Shown here: positions 34,486 through 45,043 of the stretch, one piece after another
Layout of the letters: every line of letters begins with the position of its first letter
Position numbering within the stretch: the first letter of the stretch is position 1
Source of the DNA: Anaeramoeba ignava
Taxonomy: Eukaryota > Metamonada > Anaeramoebidae
Direction of reading: 5' to 3'
NCBI GenBank assembly: GCA_028826165.1
Contig: JAPDFW010000141.1
Span: 56,901 to 120,900, forward strand
DNA length: 64,000 bases
Notes under the pieces: generated by a model
Seen by the model: the letters and a program-made list of their open reading frames with translations, nothing else
The model's database searches: none
Told to the model about the DNA's origin: nothing
Translations under genes and position numbers: made by a program

Positions 34486-35335
34486 TCGGCTGAGGGCTCG
34501 CAATTGTATTTTCTTAATAAAATTTAATTAGAAAATAAAAGAAAATTTGTTTTTGTCTTTTTCGATTTCTTGAGGTCATTTCGGCCAACTTTCGGCTATC
34601 TATCAAAAAATCAACATAAATTATCATTCAAAAAAAAATTCTAATTAAAACTTAATATTTTTCTCTCAAGTTAATGAATCGAAATTCTCAACAAAGACTT
34701 TTTTTCTTTTGAAAATTATGTCTCAATTCTCGAACCTCTTTCTATATATTTTTTAGATATTATTTTTTCCATGAATTTTATTATATTTCTTTTTTTCTCT
34801 TCAATTTAGTTCCTGAATTATTCAAGAAGCTTATTATAATGTGTTTATTTTCCTCTTTTTTTCCTCTTTTTTCTTTTTATTATTCATTTTCCTTTTATTT
34901 TATTCATTATTTATTAATTTTTCATTTTGATATTGTTTTTAATTTTTATTTTAATTCAGTTTTTTGCTTTAATTTTAATTTTCATTTTGATTTTTCTTAT
35001 GAAAGATTGAATAAAATCAAAAACTTTTTTTTTTAGATTTTTTTTTTAAAAATTTTTTTTTGAATTTTTTTTTTCATTTTTCATTTCACATTTCTTTATT
35101 CATTTTAATTTATTTGTAATAAAATGAATCTCTCTATCAATATTAATGAGTTCTTGCAATTAGTTGTTGGTATTTCGAATTCATTTGGATTTCTTATATT
35201 TTATTTCGATTATGAAAAATTTCCCAAAAAAAAAAAGATTTTTTTTCTTCCTTAAACGTTTGTTGCTTTTGGATTAGTTTTAAAAAAGTATCATTTAATA
35301 TTAGGAAATTGAATTTAATGTAGTTTGAATCGAAT
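34486..35335 (-). mobile_element. Degenerate, deleted relative of the DNA transposon at 45-51 kb
   Basis: 34486..34620 holds a CG-containing block in the order TTTCGG, CAATTG, GATTTCTTGAG, CATTTCGGCC. The first three elements appear in the same order, in the reverse-complement sense, at the inner ends of the big transposon arms (51240..51350 and 59315..59420). 35100..35325 is colinear with 49185..49350, sharing TATTAATGAGTTCTTG, CGATTATGAAAA, TGCTTTTGGATT and AAGTATCATTTAA. No transposase remains. The gap between the blocks has no match that I could see. This looks like an internally deleted, non-autonomous or dead copy. Confidence 0.5.
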
Positions 35336-35384
35336 TTTAAGATCAAGAATTGAAAAAAAATTAAAGAAAAAAAGAATCTCAATT

Positions 35385-37168
35385 TCAATTTTATTTCAAT
35401 TTTATTTCAATTTTATTTCAATTTTATTTCAATTTTATTTCAATTTTATTTCAATTTTATTTCAATTTTATTTCAATTTCAATTTTATTTCAATTTTATT
35501 TCAATTTCAATTTTAATTTTATTTCAATTTTATTTCAATTTTATTTCAATTTTATTCCAATTTTATTTCAATTTTATTTCAATTTTATTTTAATTTTATT
35601 TTAATTTAATTTTATTTTTATTTCAATTTTTTATTTTATTTAATTTTATTTTAATTTTATTTTATTTTAATTTTATTTTAATTTTATTTCAATTTTATTT
35701 CAATTTTTATTCAATTTTTTTTTATTTCAATTTTATTTCAATTTTATTTCAATAATTTTATTTCAATTTTATTTCAATTTTATTTCAATTTTATTTCAAT
35801 TTTATTTCAATTTTATTTCAATTTTATTTCAATTTTATTTCAATTTTATTTCAATTTTATTTCAATTTTATTCCAATTTTATTTCAATTTTATTTCAATT
35901 TTATTTCAATTTTATTTCAATTTTATTTCAATTTTATTTCAATTTTATTTCAATTTTATTTCAATTTTATTTCAATTTTATTTCAATTTTATTTCAATTT
36001 TATTTCAATTTTATTTTGATTTTATTTCAATTTTTATTTCAATTTTATTTCAATTTTATTTCAATTTTATTTCAATTTTATTTCAATTTTATTTCAATTT
36101 TATTTCAATTTTATTTCAATTTTATTTCAATTTTATTTCAATTTTATTTCAATTTTATTTCAATTTTATTTCAATTTTATTTCAATTTTATTTTAATTTT
36201 ATTTCAATTTTATTTCAATTTTATTTCAATTTTATTTCAATTTTATTTCAATTTTATTTTAATTTTATTTTAATTTTATTTCAATTTTATTTCAATTTTA
36301 TTTCAATTTTATTTCAATTTTAATTTTATTTCAATTTTATTTCAGTTTTTATTTCAATTTTATTTCAATTTTATTTTAATTTTAATTTAATTTTTATTTC
36401 AATTTTTATTTCAATTTTATTTCAATTTTATTTCAATTAATTTTATTTTAATTTTATTTCAATTTTATTTCAATTTTATTTCAATTTTATTTCAATTTTA
36501 TTTCAATTTTATTTCAATTTTATTTCAATTTTATTTCAATTTTATTTTAATTTTATTTCAATTTTATTTCAATTTTATTTCAATTTTATTTCAATTTTAT
36601 TTTCAATTTTATTTCAATTTTATTTCAATTTTATTTCAATTTTATTTCAATTTTATTTCAATTTTATTTCAATTTTTATTTCAATTTTATTTCAATTTTA
36701 TTTTCAATTTTTTATTCCGATTTTATTTTCAATTTTATTTCAATTTTTTCAATTTTATTTCAATTTTATTTTAATTTTTTTTATTTCAATTTTATTTCAA
36801 TTTTATTTTCAATTTTATTTTTTAATTTTTATTTCAATTTTATTTCAATTTTATTTCAATTTTATTTCAATTTTATTTTAATTTTATTTCAATTTTATTT
36901 CAATTTTATTTTAATTTTATTTTAATTTTATTTTAATTTTATTTCAATTTTATTTCAATTTTATTTCAATTTTATTTCAATTTTATTTCAATTTTATTTC
37001 AATTTTATTTCAATTTTATTTCAATTTTATTTCAATTTTATTTCAATTTTATTCAATTTTATTTCAATTTTATTTCAATTTTATTTCAATTTTATTTCAA
37101 TTTAATTTTAATTTTAATTTAATTTTATTCAATTTTATTTTAATTTTATTTTAATTTTATTCCGATTT
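35385..37168. repeat. 11-bp satellite (CAATTTTATTT)n
   Basis: About 1.8 kb of the 11-mer CAATTTTATTT with scattered T-for-C variants. It directly abuts the 3' end of the LINE at about 37170. On the LINE strand it reads AAATAAAATTG and continues from the element's AATAAAAT tail. The same 11-mer family fills the noncoding part of both transposon arms (49370..50545 and 60115..61925). The FISILFQFYFN frames across it are artefacts. Confidence 0.95.
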
Positions 37169-37174
37169 TATTAA

Positions 37175-37195
37175 GGAAATCTCAAGTGAGATTCC
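37175..37195 (-). other. LINE 3'-end hairpin
   Basis: Inverted repeat with arms GGAAATCTCA and TGAGATTCC, about 120 bp past the acidic C-terminus of the element's protein and next to its AATAAAAT tail. LINE reverse transcriptases often recognise 3' stem-loops to start reverse transcription; that role here is inference. A comparable perfect hairpin lies at 42840..42857 near the end of the nested element. Confidence 0.55.
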
Positions 37196-37295
37196 TGCAT
37201 GTTTCTTTTGTAAGTAATTTTGAAATGAAAAATAAAAAATAAAAAATTTAAAAAATTTAAAAGAAAAGTAAGTGGAACACCTCATTTTTCGACTA

Positions 37296-39265
37296 TATTT
37301 AGTCACTCTCTATTGAGTTTACCAAGGAAGAAGAATATGGAACATAATCTGTATCATATTCCGATTCTTCTTCCCATGACTTTGTTTCTGATTCTGAACT
37401 TGATTCAGATATTTTCGATAATTGATATTTCCAAGTTTTCTCTGGATTTTTTCTTAGATTTCTTCTTCTATTACTACATTTTATTGTCTTTGTTTTTTTG
37501 CTCTTTTTCTTTTTCTATTTCTATTTTTATTTCTATTTCTTTTTCTCTTTCTTTTTTTTTGGTTTGTTTTTATTTTCATTTTTATTCTCATTATCATTTT
37601 CATTATTCATGTCACTTTGTTGTTGATTTTCATTTTGATTTCTTTCTTCATTTTCAATATTCTCATCATCTATCTGAATTATATTCTCATCCATTATAAT
37701 TTCTGATCTAATTTCAAAAGCTTTTTGAATATATTCTATAGTTTTGTCATATATTCTCTTTCTGCTAATTTCTTTCATTAATTTAATTGTCTGTTTTATT
37801 GGATGTATTGATTTCAACCATTTATTTCTTATCACTTGATACATTGGGCATTTCCAAAGAAAATGATCCAATGTTTCTTCTTCTTCTCCACAACATGGAC
37901 ATTTCACATCACTATTTCTCATGTGGTGGCTATATGATTTAAGTCCATTTGTGAATATTCTTAATTTCATTAATATAGTACTTTTTTGATATTTTAAATA
38001 TGTTTTTATTTTTGGTTTTTTAGGTTCTAATTTAGTAATTTCTGAATAGGCTATTGTTTTCCATCCTGAATTGATACTCATTTCTTGGTGCCTTGCTAAA
38101 AATAAATATTTTTGAATGATTTTCAAGTTTTGATTTTCCCATATTTGATCATTTCTCTCTCTCTCATTTGTGAAGATTGGACATAATTCTTTAAGTTCTG
38201 ATTTTTCAATTTTATCTAATTTTTCTCTTATTTTCCACCTACGTATATTTATTTGTGTTCTGAAACTGGGAGTATTCGTTTCATTCCGAAAAGTAAGCGT
38301 AGGTGAATGAAAGTTTATTTTCAAAATTGATTTAATATGTTTATTTACCATTAAATCCATTGTTTGATATTGTTTCTTTCTGAGTATTAATGCCTCTGTA
38401 CCATAATATAGTTGTGGAAGAATTGTCATTTTATAAATTATAATTTTCAAGTGATTAGAAATTTGGTTGGATTGTATTATAAATCTCAATTTTTGAAAAG
38501 TTTTTTCACATTTTTTCTATATTATTTTCTATATGTTTCTTTGCATCAAGTATAATCCCAAGATATTTAACATTTCTTTTTTGTTTTGTTATTATAGTTT
38601 TATTTTTATTAGGTCTTAATTCATAATTTTCAAGAATTTATAATATTGATTGAACTTTAGTTATGACTTTATTATAAGAATTTTTTACTAATAGTATCAT
38701 ATCATCAGCATACATTTGGATATGATCAACCCTTAGTTTTATTTTTTCAATTATAAAGTGGCTGACCATTCCAAATATTAAAGGAGATAATGGATCTCCT
38801 TGATAGATACCACATCCATTTCCCTTATAATATTCATTTAATAGTTTTTTAATATTATTATTGCTGATGAATTTATTAATAACTTTTCTAATTAATCCAT
38901 GATCAATAATATCAAAACATTTTTGAATGTCTATACTTATTATATATGGTTCTTTTATTTCTTTCAATTTCTTTTGTAACTCTAAGACTGCTATTCTTGT
39001 ATCCATCATTTTTCTAAAACCCATTTGTTGATACGAGATGTATTCCCATATTGGTTCAATTTCTTCAAATATTCTTTTCAAAAATATTCTCACTAAATCA
39101 TTATTTATAGATATTGGACGATAATTAGAGATTTGGTTAGGATCCCCTTGTTTAAATATAAGCACCATTCTTCTTGAAAGCATATATTTTATTACTTCTT
39201 GGTTGGGATCTCTTATCCATTCTCTCATCATTCTGTTTACTGATTTGGTAAATTCATAATATTTT
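37296..39265 (-). pseudogene. LINE reverse transcriptase and C-terminal zinc finger (frame-broken)
   Basis: The first part (from the junction down to 38638) has RT motifs: NYRPISINNDLVRIFLKR, QMGFRK, ISIDIQKCFDIIDH, GDPLSPLIFG and the catalytic MYADDMILLV. A frame break with stops lies between 38637 and 38490 (KYLGIILDAKKHI is readable there). The next frame, 38489..37533, contains YGTEALILRKKQ, FRNETNTPSFRTQINIRRWK and a zinc-binding motif CPCCGEEEETLDHFLWKCP. It ends in an Asn/Glu/Lys-rich tail, shifts frame again near 37530 and finishes as an acidic Ser/Glu segment (..YVPYSSSLVNSIESD). The intact YADD suggests recent activity, but the frame breaks make this copy inactive unless they are sequencing errors. 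Confidence 0.85.
39251..39265. repeat. Target-site duplication, left copy
   Basis: 15-bp direct repeat AATTCATAATATTTT bounding the left side of the nested element. Identical to 42878..42892. Lies inside the coding frame of the host LINE. Confidence 0.85.
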
Positions 39266-39355
39266 ATTTATTTTTCTTTCGTTTTTCAAAATTTTTTTGG
39301 AAAATGATCAAATGAGGAAATCTGTTTATTTTTGCAGATTCCCCCTTTATGTCTT

Positions 39356-39722
39356 TAAATTTCATTATAAGATTAATTGATAATTATGGTCAATATGAAA
39401 GAACTAATCAAGAACACTTCCTTGTTGAAGAACCTCGAAAAGCTGCAAAAGAGAGAAGGAGAGCGATCCGAAATGGAACTAAGATTTCAATTTCAATTTC
39501 AATTTCAAATCATTTTAAGAGAATTATTAATGGAAAAGTAGACATCTCAAATTCCTAAATCCGATGACTTTAGAGAACTTTTTGAGTAAGACAATCTTGA
39601 ACTTATTGAAGAGGAAAGCGAAGGTGTAAATTTCGACTTAAGAAAAGAAAGAGGAACAGTTAATTTAACAGATAATGAATAATTCGATCAAGAAGAGGTA
39701 ATTCATTGCAAGACACTCGACT
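39356..39722 (+). pseudogene. 5' region of the nested LINE, unrecognised coding remnant
   Basis: Readable but frame-switching text rich in Lys/Glu/Arg, including EEPRKAAKERRRAIRNG and ELIEEESEGVNFDLRKER, interrupted by several stops. It precedes the RT region, so it may correspond to the linker or endonuclease C-terminus of the element. No motif identified. Confidence 0.35.
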
Positions 39723-39729
39723 CTGAAAA

Positions 39730-41440
39730 TTGGCTCAAACTTCCATTATCTTGAAATTAGACAAAGAAAATAATCTCATTACTAATAAGGAGAAACTGAA
39801 ATATGTTACTGAGGAAATCAAAGGAGCAATCTTCAAAGAATTAAATGATCTTCATAAATCCAAGATAATTGAAGCTGATATCCGTGAATTCTTACTCAAA
39901 TCTACTAACTATACTTACTTGGAAAACGTATTGGGATTATAATACTCTTCCAAAAAGAAATATTCAAGAATTCCAAAATGAGATAATAAAATATATTCAA
40001 GAAAGAAGAATGATCTTTATTTACAAACAAGGAAACCCTGAAGAAATCAAAAACTACAGACCCATTTCAATTAATAACTCAACCGCTAGATTTTTCTTGA
40101 AACGAATCCTTGAGGAAATTGAGCATGTTTGGGAAAAAAATCAATTCAAAACAAATTGGATTTAGAGAAAAAACTTAGACTCAATGATATTGGTATTAGA
40201 ATTAAAGAAAAATATCAATACTTCAATCAATCCATTCGTAGTCTCAATTTACATTGAAAAATGTTTTAATATGGTAGATCACAGAATCATTAGAAAAGTA
40301 ATAAAAAAATTCATAGTAAACATTCATTTGAAAAAATTTCTAATCAATTATTACAAAGGGAATTCATGTGATATCTATAAAGGTGACCTTCTGACTCTGA
40401 TAATTTTTGCAATGGTGAGTCATTTCATTACCATGGAAATTGAACCATATGTAAAATATATCCAAATGTATGTGGATGATCTCATAATTTTAGTGGAAGA
40501 AACAAAAATATTGCATTAGAAAAAATCAAAATAAAACAATCATAAGTAAGAAACTATATAAAATTAAATATCTTGGAATTATACTAGATCCTCGAAAACA
40601 TATTCAACACAATTTTGAAAAAGCAAAAAATAACTTCACAAGATTGAAAAATATAATGAGCCTATTCATAAATAATCACCTAAAAATGAAAATATATAAA
40701 ACAGTAATTATTCCCAAAATCATTTATGGAACAGAAACATTAATATTTACACAAAAGGAATATCACCAAATTGATACATTGATTAATCCACAAATAACTC
40801 AAAATTTAAGGATAAACCGTCATACTCCTGTAAAAATATACAGAAATGAAACAAATACACCAGATTCCAGGACTCAGATAAATATCAGAAAATGGAAACT
40901 AAGGAAAAAATTGGGAGATATAGATAGGGAATATCTTCAAGAATTCTGCATAATAGACTCCAATTTACAAGAAAAAGTATATAAAATTTGGGGAAAAGAA
41001 TATCTAAAATATATCCAAAATTATCTACTAATTCAAAGATTACAAGACATGAAAGAATCAAAAAGCTGGAAAACCAAGGAGTAATTTGAAATAATAAAGG
41101 AAGAACCTAAGTTACTCAAAATGAAACCTTACCTAGAATATTCACAAAGTTCAATAATCCTCAAACTAAGATCATTCACAAACGGATTAAATCGATATAT
41201 CTAAAACATGAAAAATACTTCCAAAATATATCCATATTGTCAAAAAGAAGAAGAAAATCTCAATCACTTTTTATGGGTTTTTGAAGAATATACAATAATA
41301 AGAGAGGAATGAATTGAAAAAATAAAACCAATAAAGAATATAAATACATTGCTGAGAAAAATTGGAATCAAATGAATCTATGAAAAAACATTCAAGTATA
41401 TTAAAGAATATTTACAAATCTGATCCCAATTTACAAGAGA
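39730..41440 (+). pseudogene. Degenerate LINE reverse transcriptase of the nested element
   Basis: The frames 39869..40165, 40184..40519 and 40644..41084 can be aligned by eye with the host element's RT. Examples are NYRPISINNSTARFFLKR, VSIYIEKCFNMVDH and YGTETLIFTQKEYH. The catalytic box reads MYVDDLIILV instead of YADD. YRNETNTPDSRTQINIRKWK matches the host's segment. Several stops and frame changes (near 40165, 40519 and 41084) disable it. A zinc-finger remnant with CQKEEENLNHF is readable near 41240..41285. Divergence from the host copy is considerable, so it represents a different subfamily. Confidence 0.8.
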
Positions 41441-41454
41441 AAATGAGAATGTAA

Positions 41455-42410
41455 ATCAAAATGAAAATGAAAATGAAAATGAAAATCAAAATGAAAATCA
41501 AAATCAAAATCAAAATGAAAATGAAAATGAAATTGAAATTGAAATTGAAAATCAAAATCAAAATCAAAATGAAAATCAAAATGAAATGAAATTGAAATTA
41601 AAATCAAAATGAAAATCAAAATGAAATGAAAGTGAAAATCAAATTGAAAATCAAAATCAAAATCAAAATCAAAATCAAAATCAAAATCAAAATCAAAATC
41701 AAAATCAAAATCAAAATCAAAATGAAAATCAAAATCAAAATGAAAATCAAATTGAAAATGAAAATCAAAATCAAAATCAAAATGAAAATCAAAATCAAAA
41801 ATCAAAATGAAAATCGAAATGAAAATCAAAATCAAATTGAAAAAATCAAAATGAAAATCAAAATGAAAATGAAAATGAAAATGAAAATGAAAATGAAAAT
41901 CAAAAAAAATCAAAATCAAAATCAAAATCAAAATCAAAATGAAAATGAAAATGAAAATCAAAAATCAAAATCAAATGAAAATCAAAATCAAAAATCAAAA
42001 TCAAAATCAATTGAAATGAAAATGAATGAAATGAAAATCAAAATCAAAATCAAAATCAAAATGAAAATCAAAATGAAAATCAAAATCAAAATCAAAATGA
42101 AAATCAAAATCAAAATCAAATGAAAATGAAAATCAAAATGAAAATCAAAATGAAAATCAAAATGAAAATCAAAATCAAAATCAAAATCAAAATCAAAATC
42201 AAAATGAAAATCAAAATCAAAATCAAAATCAAAATGAAAATCAATATCAAAATCAAAATCAAAATCAAAATGCAAAATCAAAATGAAAATGAAAATCAAA
42301 ATCAAAATCAAAATCAAAATAAAATTGAAAATGAAAATCAATATCAAAATCAAAATCAAAATCAAAATGAATATCAAAATTGAAAATCAAAATGAATATA
42401 AAATTGAAGA
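41455..42410 (+). repeat. CAAAAT / GAAAAT simple repeat in the LINE C-terminal linker
   Basis: About 950 bp of CAAAAT, GAAAAT and occasional AAATCA-slipped hexamers, which encode Gln-Asn and Glu-Asn dipeptides in the element's frame. The host element has only a ~40-residue Asn/Glu/Gln/Lys tract at the equivalent place. The opposite-strand FDFDFD and ILILIL frames are artefacts. Confidence 0.85.
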
Positions 42411-42548
42411 TTATGATAATAAAGAATATCAATATGAGAGAAAAAGTGAATGGAAAATTGACAAATAAATAAAAAAACAAAAATAAAGATAATCAAATAA
42501 ACTTTCTAAGAGATAAAAGCAAAAAAAAAGTTCAAGAGAGATTATGAA

Positions 42549-42740
42549 GTGAATCTAAAAATGAACCTAAGAAAAAAGATAAAACTCAATTCTCAACTCT
42601 ATTCATATTATAATTTAGATTCTGAATCAGACTGTAGAGATGATAATGATTACACATCAGATTCAGAATACAACCCAGAATCAGTATCAGAAAAGGAAGA
42701 GTCATATAGTGAATCTGAAGAAGACATGAATAACGGCTGA
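42549..42740 (+). pseudogene. Acidic C-terminal segment of the nested LINE protein
   Basis: 63 codons ending in TGA, dominated by Ser/Glu/Asp (LDSESDCRDDNDYTSDSEYN and so on). It parallels the acidic Ser/Glu end of the host element's protein (SESSSESETKSWEEESEYDT), so it is the end of the same polyprotein rather than an independent gene. The upstream connection is frame-shifted in the simple repeat. Confidence 0.6.
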
Positions 42741-42839
42741 GTGTGATGGGTAAACAATCTTCAATATCTAAATATAATCTTTTGAAATTTTTTCTTATAT
42801 TTGATTTTTATTTTATTAATTTACCAGCAATAGCTGGAG

Positions 42840-42857
42840 GATTTCTCTGGAGAAATC
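42840..42857 (+). other. Nested LINE 3'-end hairpin
   Basis: Perfect 8-bp arms GATTTCTC and GAGAAATC with a TG loop, 20 bp before the right target-site duplication. It is preceded by a second hairpin, CCAGC/GCTGG, at 42824..42837. Position and sequence recall the hairpin at the 3' end of the host LINE. Confidence 0.55.
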
Positions 42858-42877
42858 TCTTCAAATAAAAATAAAAT

Positions 42878-42892
42878 AATTCATAATATTTT
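42878..42892. repeat. Target-site duplication, right copy
   Basis: AATTCATAATATTTT, identical to 39251..39265. Confidence 0.85.
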
Positions 42893-44063
42893 GGATTTTC
42901 TCTTTCAATATCAAGATTTTGATACATTTCGATCTTATCATATTCACAAGTTGAACTATTTCTTGAGTTTTGAATTGTTTTTATTAATTTATCATGAGGA
43001 AATATTTGTTTGATTGATCTTATATCAGGTTCTATATTTATTATTTTATTTTCTATTTCTTGGAGTATTGATTCTTGAACTGGGATTTTAATTTTGTCTA
43101 TAAGTTGTTTAAATTCTTTTTCTTTTTCATTATTATTAAATATAATATCTTTTCTAGCTTTTGTTATTCTTTTCACTTCTGTCCAATAATTTGTTCTACT
43201 TTGATTATCTATTTCTATTCCTCTCATGGTTTCTCTCCACCTTTTCCTCAGAGCTTGTTTCCAATCATATTTACTTTTTGAGTCAAATTCTGTTAAATTA
43301 ATTCCAATCTCAGTTTTTGTATTTATATGAATGATACTTCTTTTCTTAAATTTTTCTTTTATATTTTTAATTGTTGAAATATTGAGAATTGATTTCTCAG
43401 ATGAATTTTGTTTTCTTAATTCTTCCATTATCATATCTTGGAATTGTTGTTTTGTTGATTGATAATATTCTTTTCTCTCTTCATTCAATATATTGATTTT
43501 CTGAATTGTAACTATCATTTTATGATCTTAGAGATTCTCTTCTTGATTAATATTTACTGTTTATGATAAAATTTCTCTATTTTGATTTTTGGCGCAGAAA
43601 TTATCAATATTTCTTATTACACTGTTCTCAGTATTAGGTATGATTTGAGTATTAAATCTGAAATGTTTTTCCATTTCTTTGTCTGTTTGATTAAAATCTC
43701 CTAATTTTTCAATGATACTATTTAATTGACTCATCATTTGAGATTGTGTTTCATGTCTCATATAGACTCCAATAATATTTAATTCTCCTATTTTAATTTG
43801 TATAATATCTTTATCTGGATGTTTTATTTCTTGAACATATTTTGATATACATTTTTTGATGATTATTGCTATTCCTCCTTGTGCTATTGTTCCATATCCT
43901 TGTTTCTCAAATGAATGATAATTTTCAAAATATATTCTTTTTCTCAAGTGTGTTTCTTGTATAATATAAATTGTTATTCTTTGTTGGAGGAATATTTTTT
44001 CTAATTTTTGGATCTTTCCTATTTTATTTAATCCATTGATATTGATAGGTGGATATATCTATG
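42893..44063 (-). pseudogene. LINE APE-type endonuclease and linker (two in-frame stops)
   Basis: Reading down from 44063, one frame gives INGLNKIGKIQKLEKIF, IYIIQETHLRKRIYFENYHS and GGIAIIIKKCIS. It then gives IKIGELNIIGVYM, KLGDFNQ, and after two stop codons (near 43560 and 43529) DHKMIVTIQ. These correspond to the APE motifs N, QETH, GDFN and SDH. The Ser of SDH is a TAA stop here. After that the linker WKQALRKRWRETMRG..NQSRTNYW leads into ENPKYYE, where the nested element interrupts it. Apart from the stops the frame is continuous, which implies a fairly young element. Confidence 0.8.
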
Positions 44064-44129
44064 AAATTTTTTCTGAAGTTTTTTTTCATCAATAAACAAG
44101 CAAAAAAAAAACAAATCTAAATCATTTTT

Positions 44130-44870
44130 TTTCTTTTTGAAATTTTAAAGTGAGTAAAAGAGAGCAATCATATTGTGTTTGTGGTCATTGGTTTAAGGAT
44201 TATTGGAAGGTACGGGATAAAATATTAATTCCACTTGATTTTGAAAAATATGAATCGCCATTTATATTTCCAGGATGCTACAGAACCAATTATAGAATCG
44301 TAAGTATTATATGGAAAAAATCAGGAAAAGTGAAACAAAATCTAATCAAATGGAAAAAGAAGCAGTAAATAGATTTGGAGAAAAATGGAAAGATAAATTA
44401 TAATTAGACATGTTAATTCATGACAATTATAAAAATATCCAGGTATATTAGCCCAAAGTCTAAGAACAATTAGATGTTTCCTATTATGAAAAGAATATTC
44501 AACAACAAATGGAAAAAGCAGGGAAACAAATTTCATCATCAACTGGAAGGAGACAAACTATTGGGGTATTTACCCAGAGGAATGAAAAGAGTTTGAAAGG
44601 TATATAGAAAATATCTTAAATGATTCTTAGAAAATAATTAGTGAGTATAATTCTAATATTTATCAATTCTTTGTTAGTATCAAAAATAACCACATTCCAA
44701 AACAAATAAATTCTCCTCCCAATCCAAACTTTGCGTCAATATTATAGTACTGGGTCAGGAATTTCCTATTTGGAGAGAATTATGAATGGACAATATGAAT
44801 GAAGAATTCCTCAAGTTTTTTATAATATACCAAAGAGAAAAGATCAAAAGAAACAACATAAAAAAATTCT
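44130..44870 (+). pseudogene. Unrecognised decayed coding region
   Basis: A plus-strand frame at 44150..44368 includes SYCVCGHWFKDYWKVRDK and FPGCYRTNYRI, followed by a GTAAGT sequence. Further on, one frame from about 44430 to 44860 reads as mixed-composition protein broken by about six stops, for example EFERYIENILNDS, NSNIYQFFVSIKNNHIPKQI, PPNPNFASIL and YWVRNFLFGENYEWTI. Composition is protein-like, not simple repeat. It lies between the truncated LINE 5' end and the DNA transposon, so it may be a third mobile element or a host-gene fragment. The family is unknown. Confidence 0.4.
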
Positions 44871-45043
44871 TAAAAATTACAAAAAAACAAAAATCTTATT
44901 AAATGAAAAAAAAAATTAAATAAAAAAATTAAATAAAAGATGGTTTTTTCATTTTCCTTGAGATTTAATTATTTGGATTTGAATAAAAAAAAATTGAATT
45001 AATTCAAATCGAAATCGTAATCATTGAATTAAAAAAAATTAGA

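Larger units (their letters stand above)
39266..42877 (+). mobile_element. Nested LINE-family insertion (opposite orientation)
   Basis: 3.6-kb insertion in the minus-strand LINE, flanked by a perfect 15-bp duplication. It carries a plus-strand degenerate RT related to its host's, a ~950-bp Asn/Gln/Glu-coding simple repeat, an acidic C-terminal segment and a 3' end with two hairpins (42824..42837 and 42840..42857), then CAAATAAAAATAAA. No endonuclease is recognisable, so it is probably 5'-truncated or internally altered. A hairpin at 39316..39342 (GGAAATCTG paired with CAGATTCC) near the 5' end resembles the family's 3' hairpin and may come from an older event. Confidence 0.8.
37170..44063 (-). 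mobile_element. APE-type non-LTR retrotransposon (LINE), split by a nested element
   Basis: Minus-strand element with endonuclease (44063..42893), reverse transcriptase (39265..~38500) and a C-terminal zinc-finger/acidic region (down to 37296). Removing 39266..42892 restores one colinear reading frame across the junction (..ENPKYYEF/TKSVNRMM..). The 3' end has a hairpin at 37175..37195 (arms GGAAATCTCA and TGAGATTCC), then a short AATAAAAT tail merging into the 11-bp satellite. The 5' side stops within the start of the endonuclease (..PINININGLN..), so the copy is 5'-truncated, as is common for LINEs. Confidence 0.88.

Noticed and set aside
35325-36273. FISILFQFYFN-repeat frames resembling membrane proteins
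   Set aside because: Translation of the 11-bp satellite in rotating frames; no unique sequence.
39316-39342. Terminal inverted repeats for the nested 39.27-42.88 kb insertion
   Set aside because: Its two ends share only weak T-rich similarity. The RT content, 15-bp duplication and 3' tail fit target-primed reverse transcription rather than a cut-and-paste transposon.
41431-42480. FDFDFD, ILILIL and KIKIKI frames on both strands
   Set aside because: Artefacts of the CAAAAT/GAAAAT repeat within the nested LINE.
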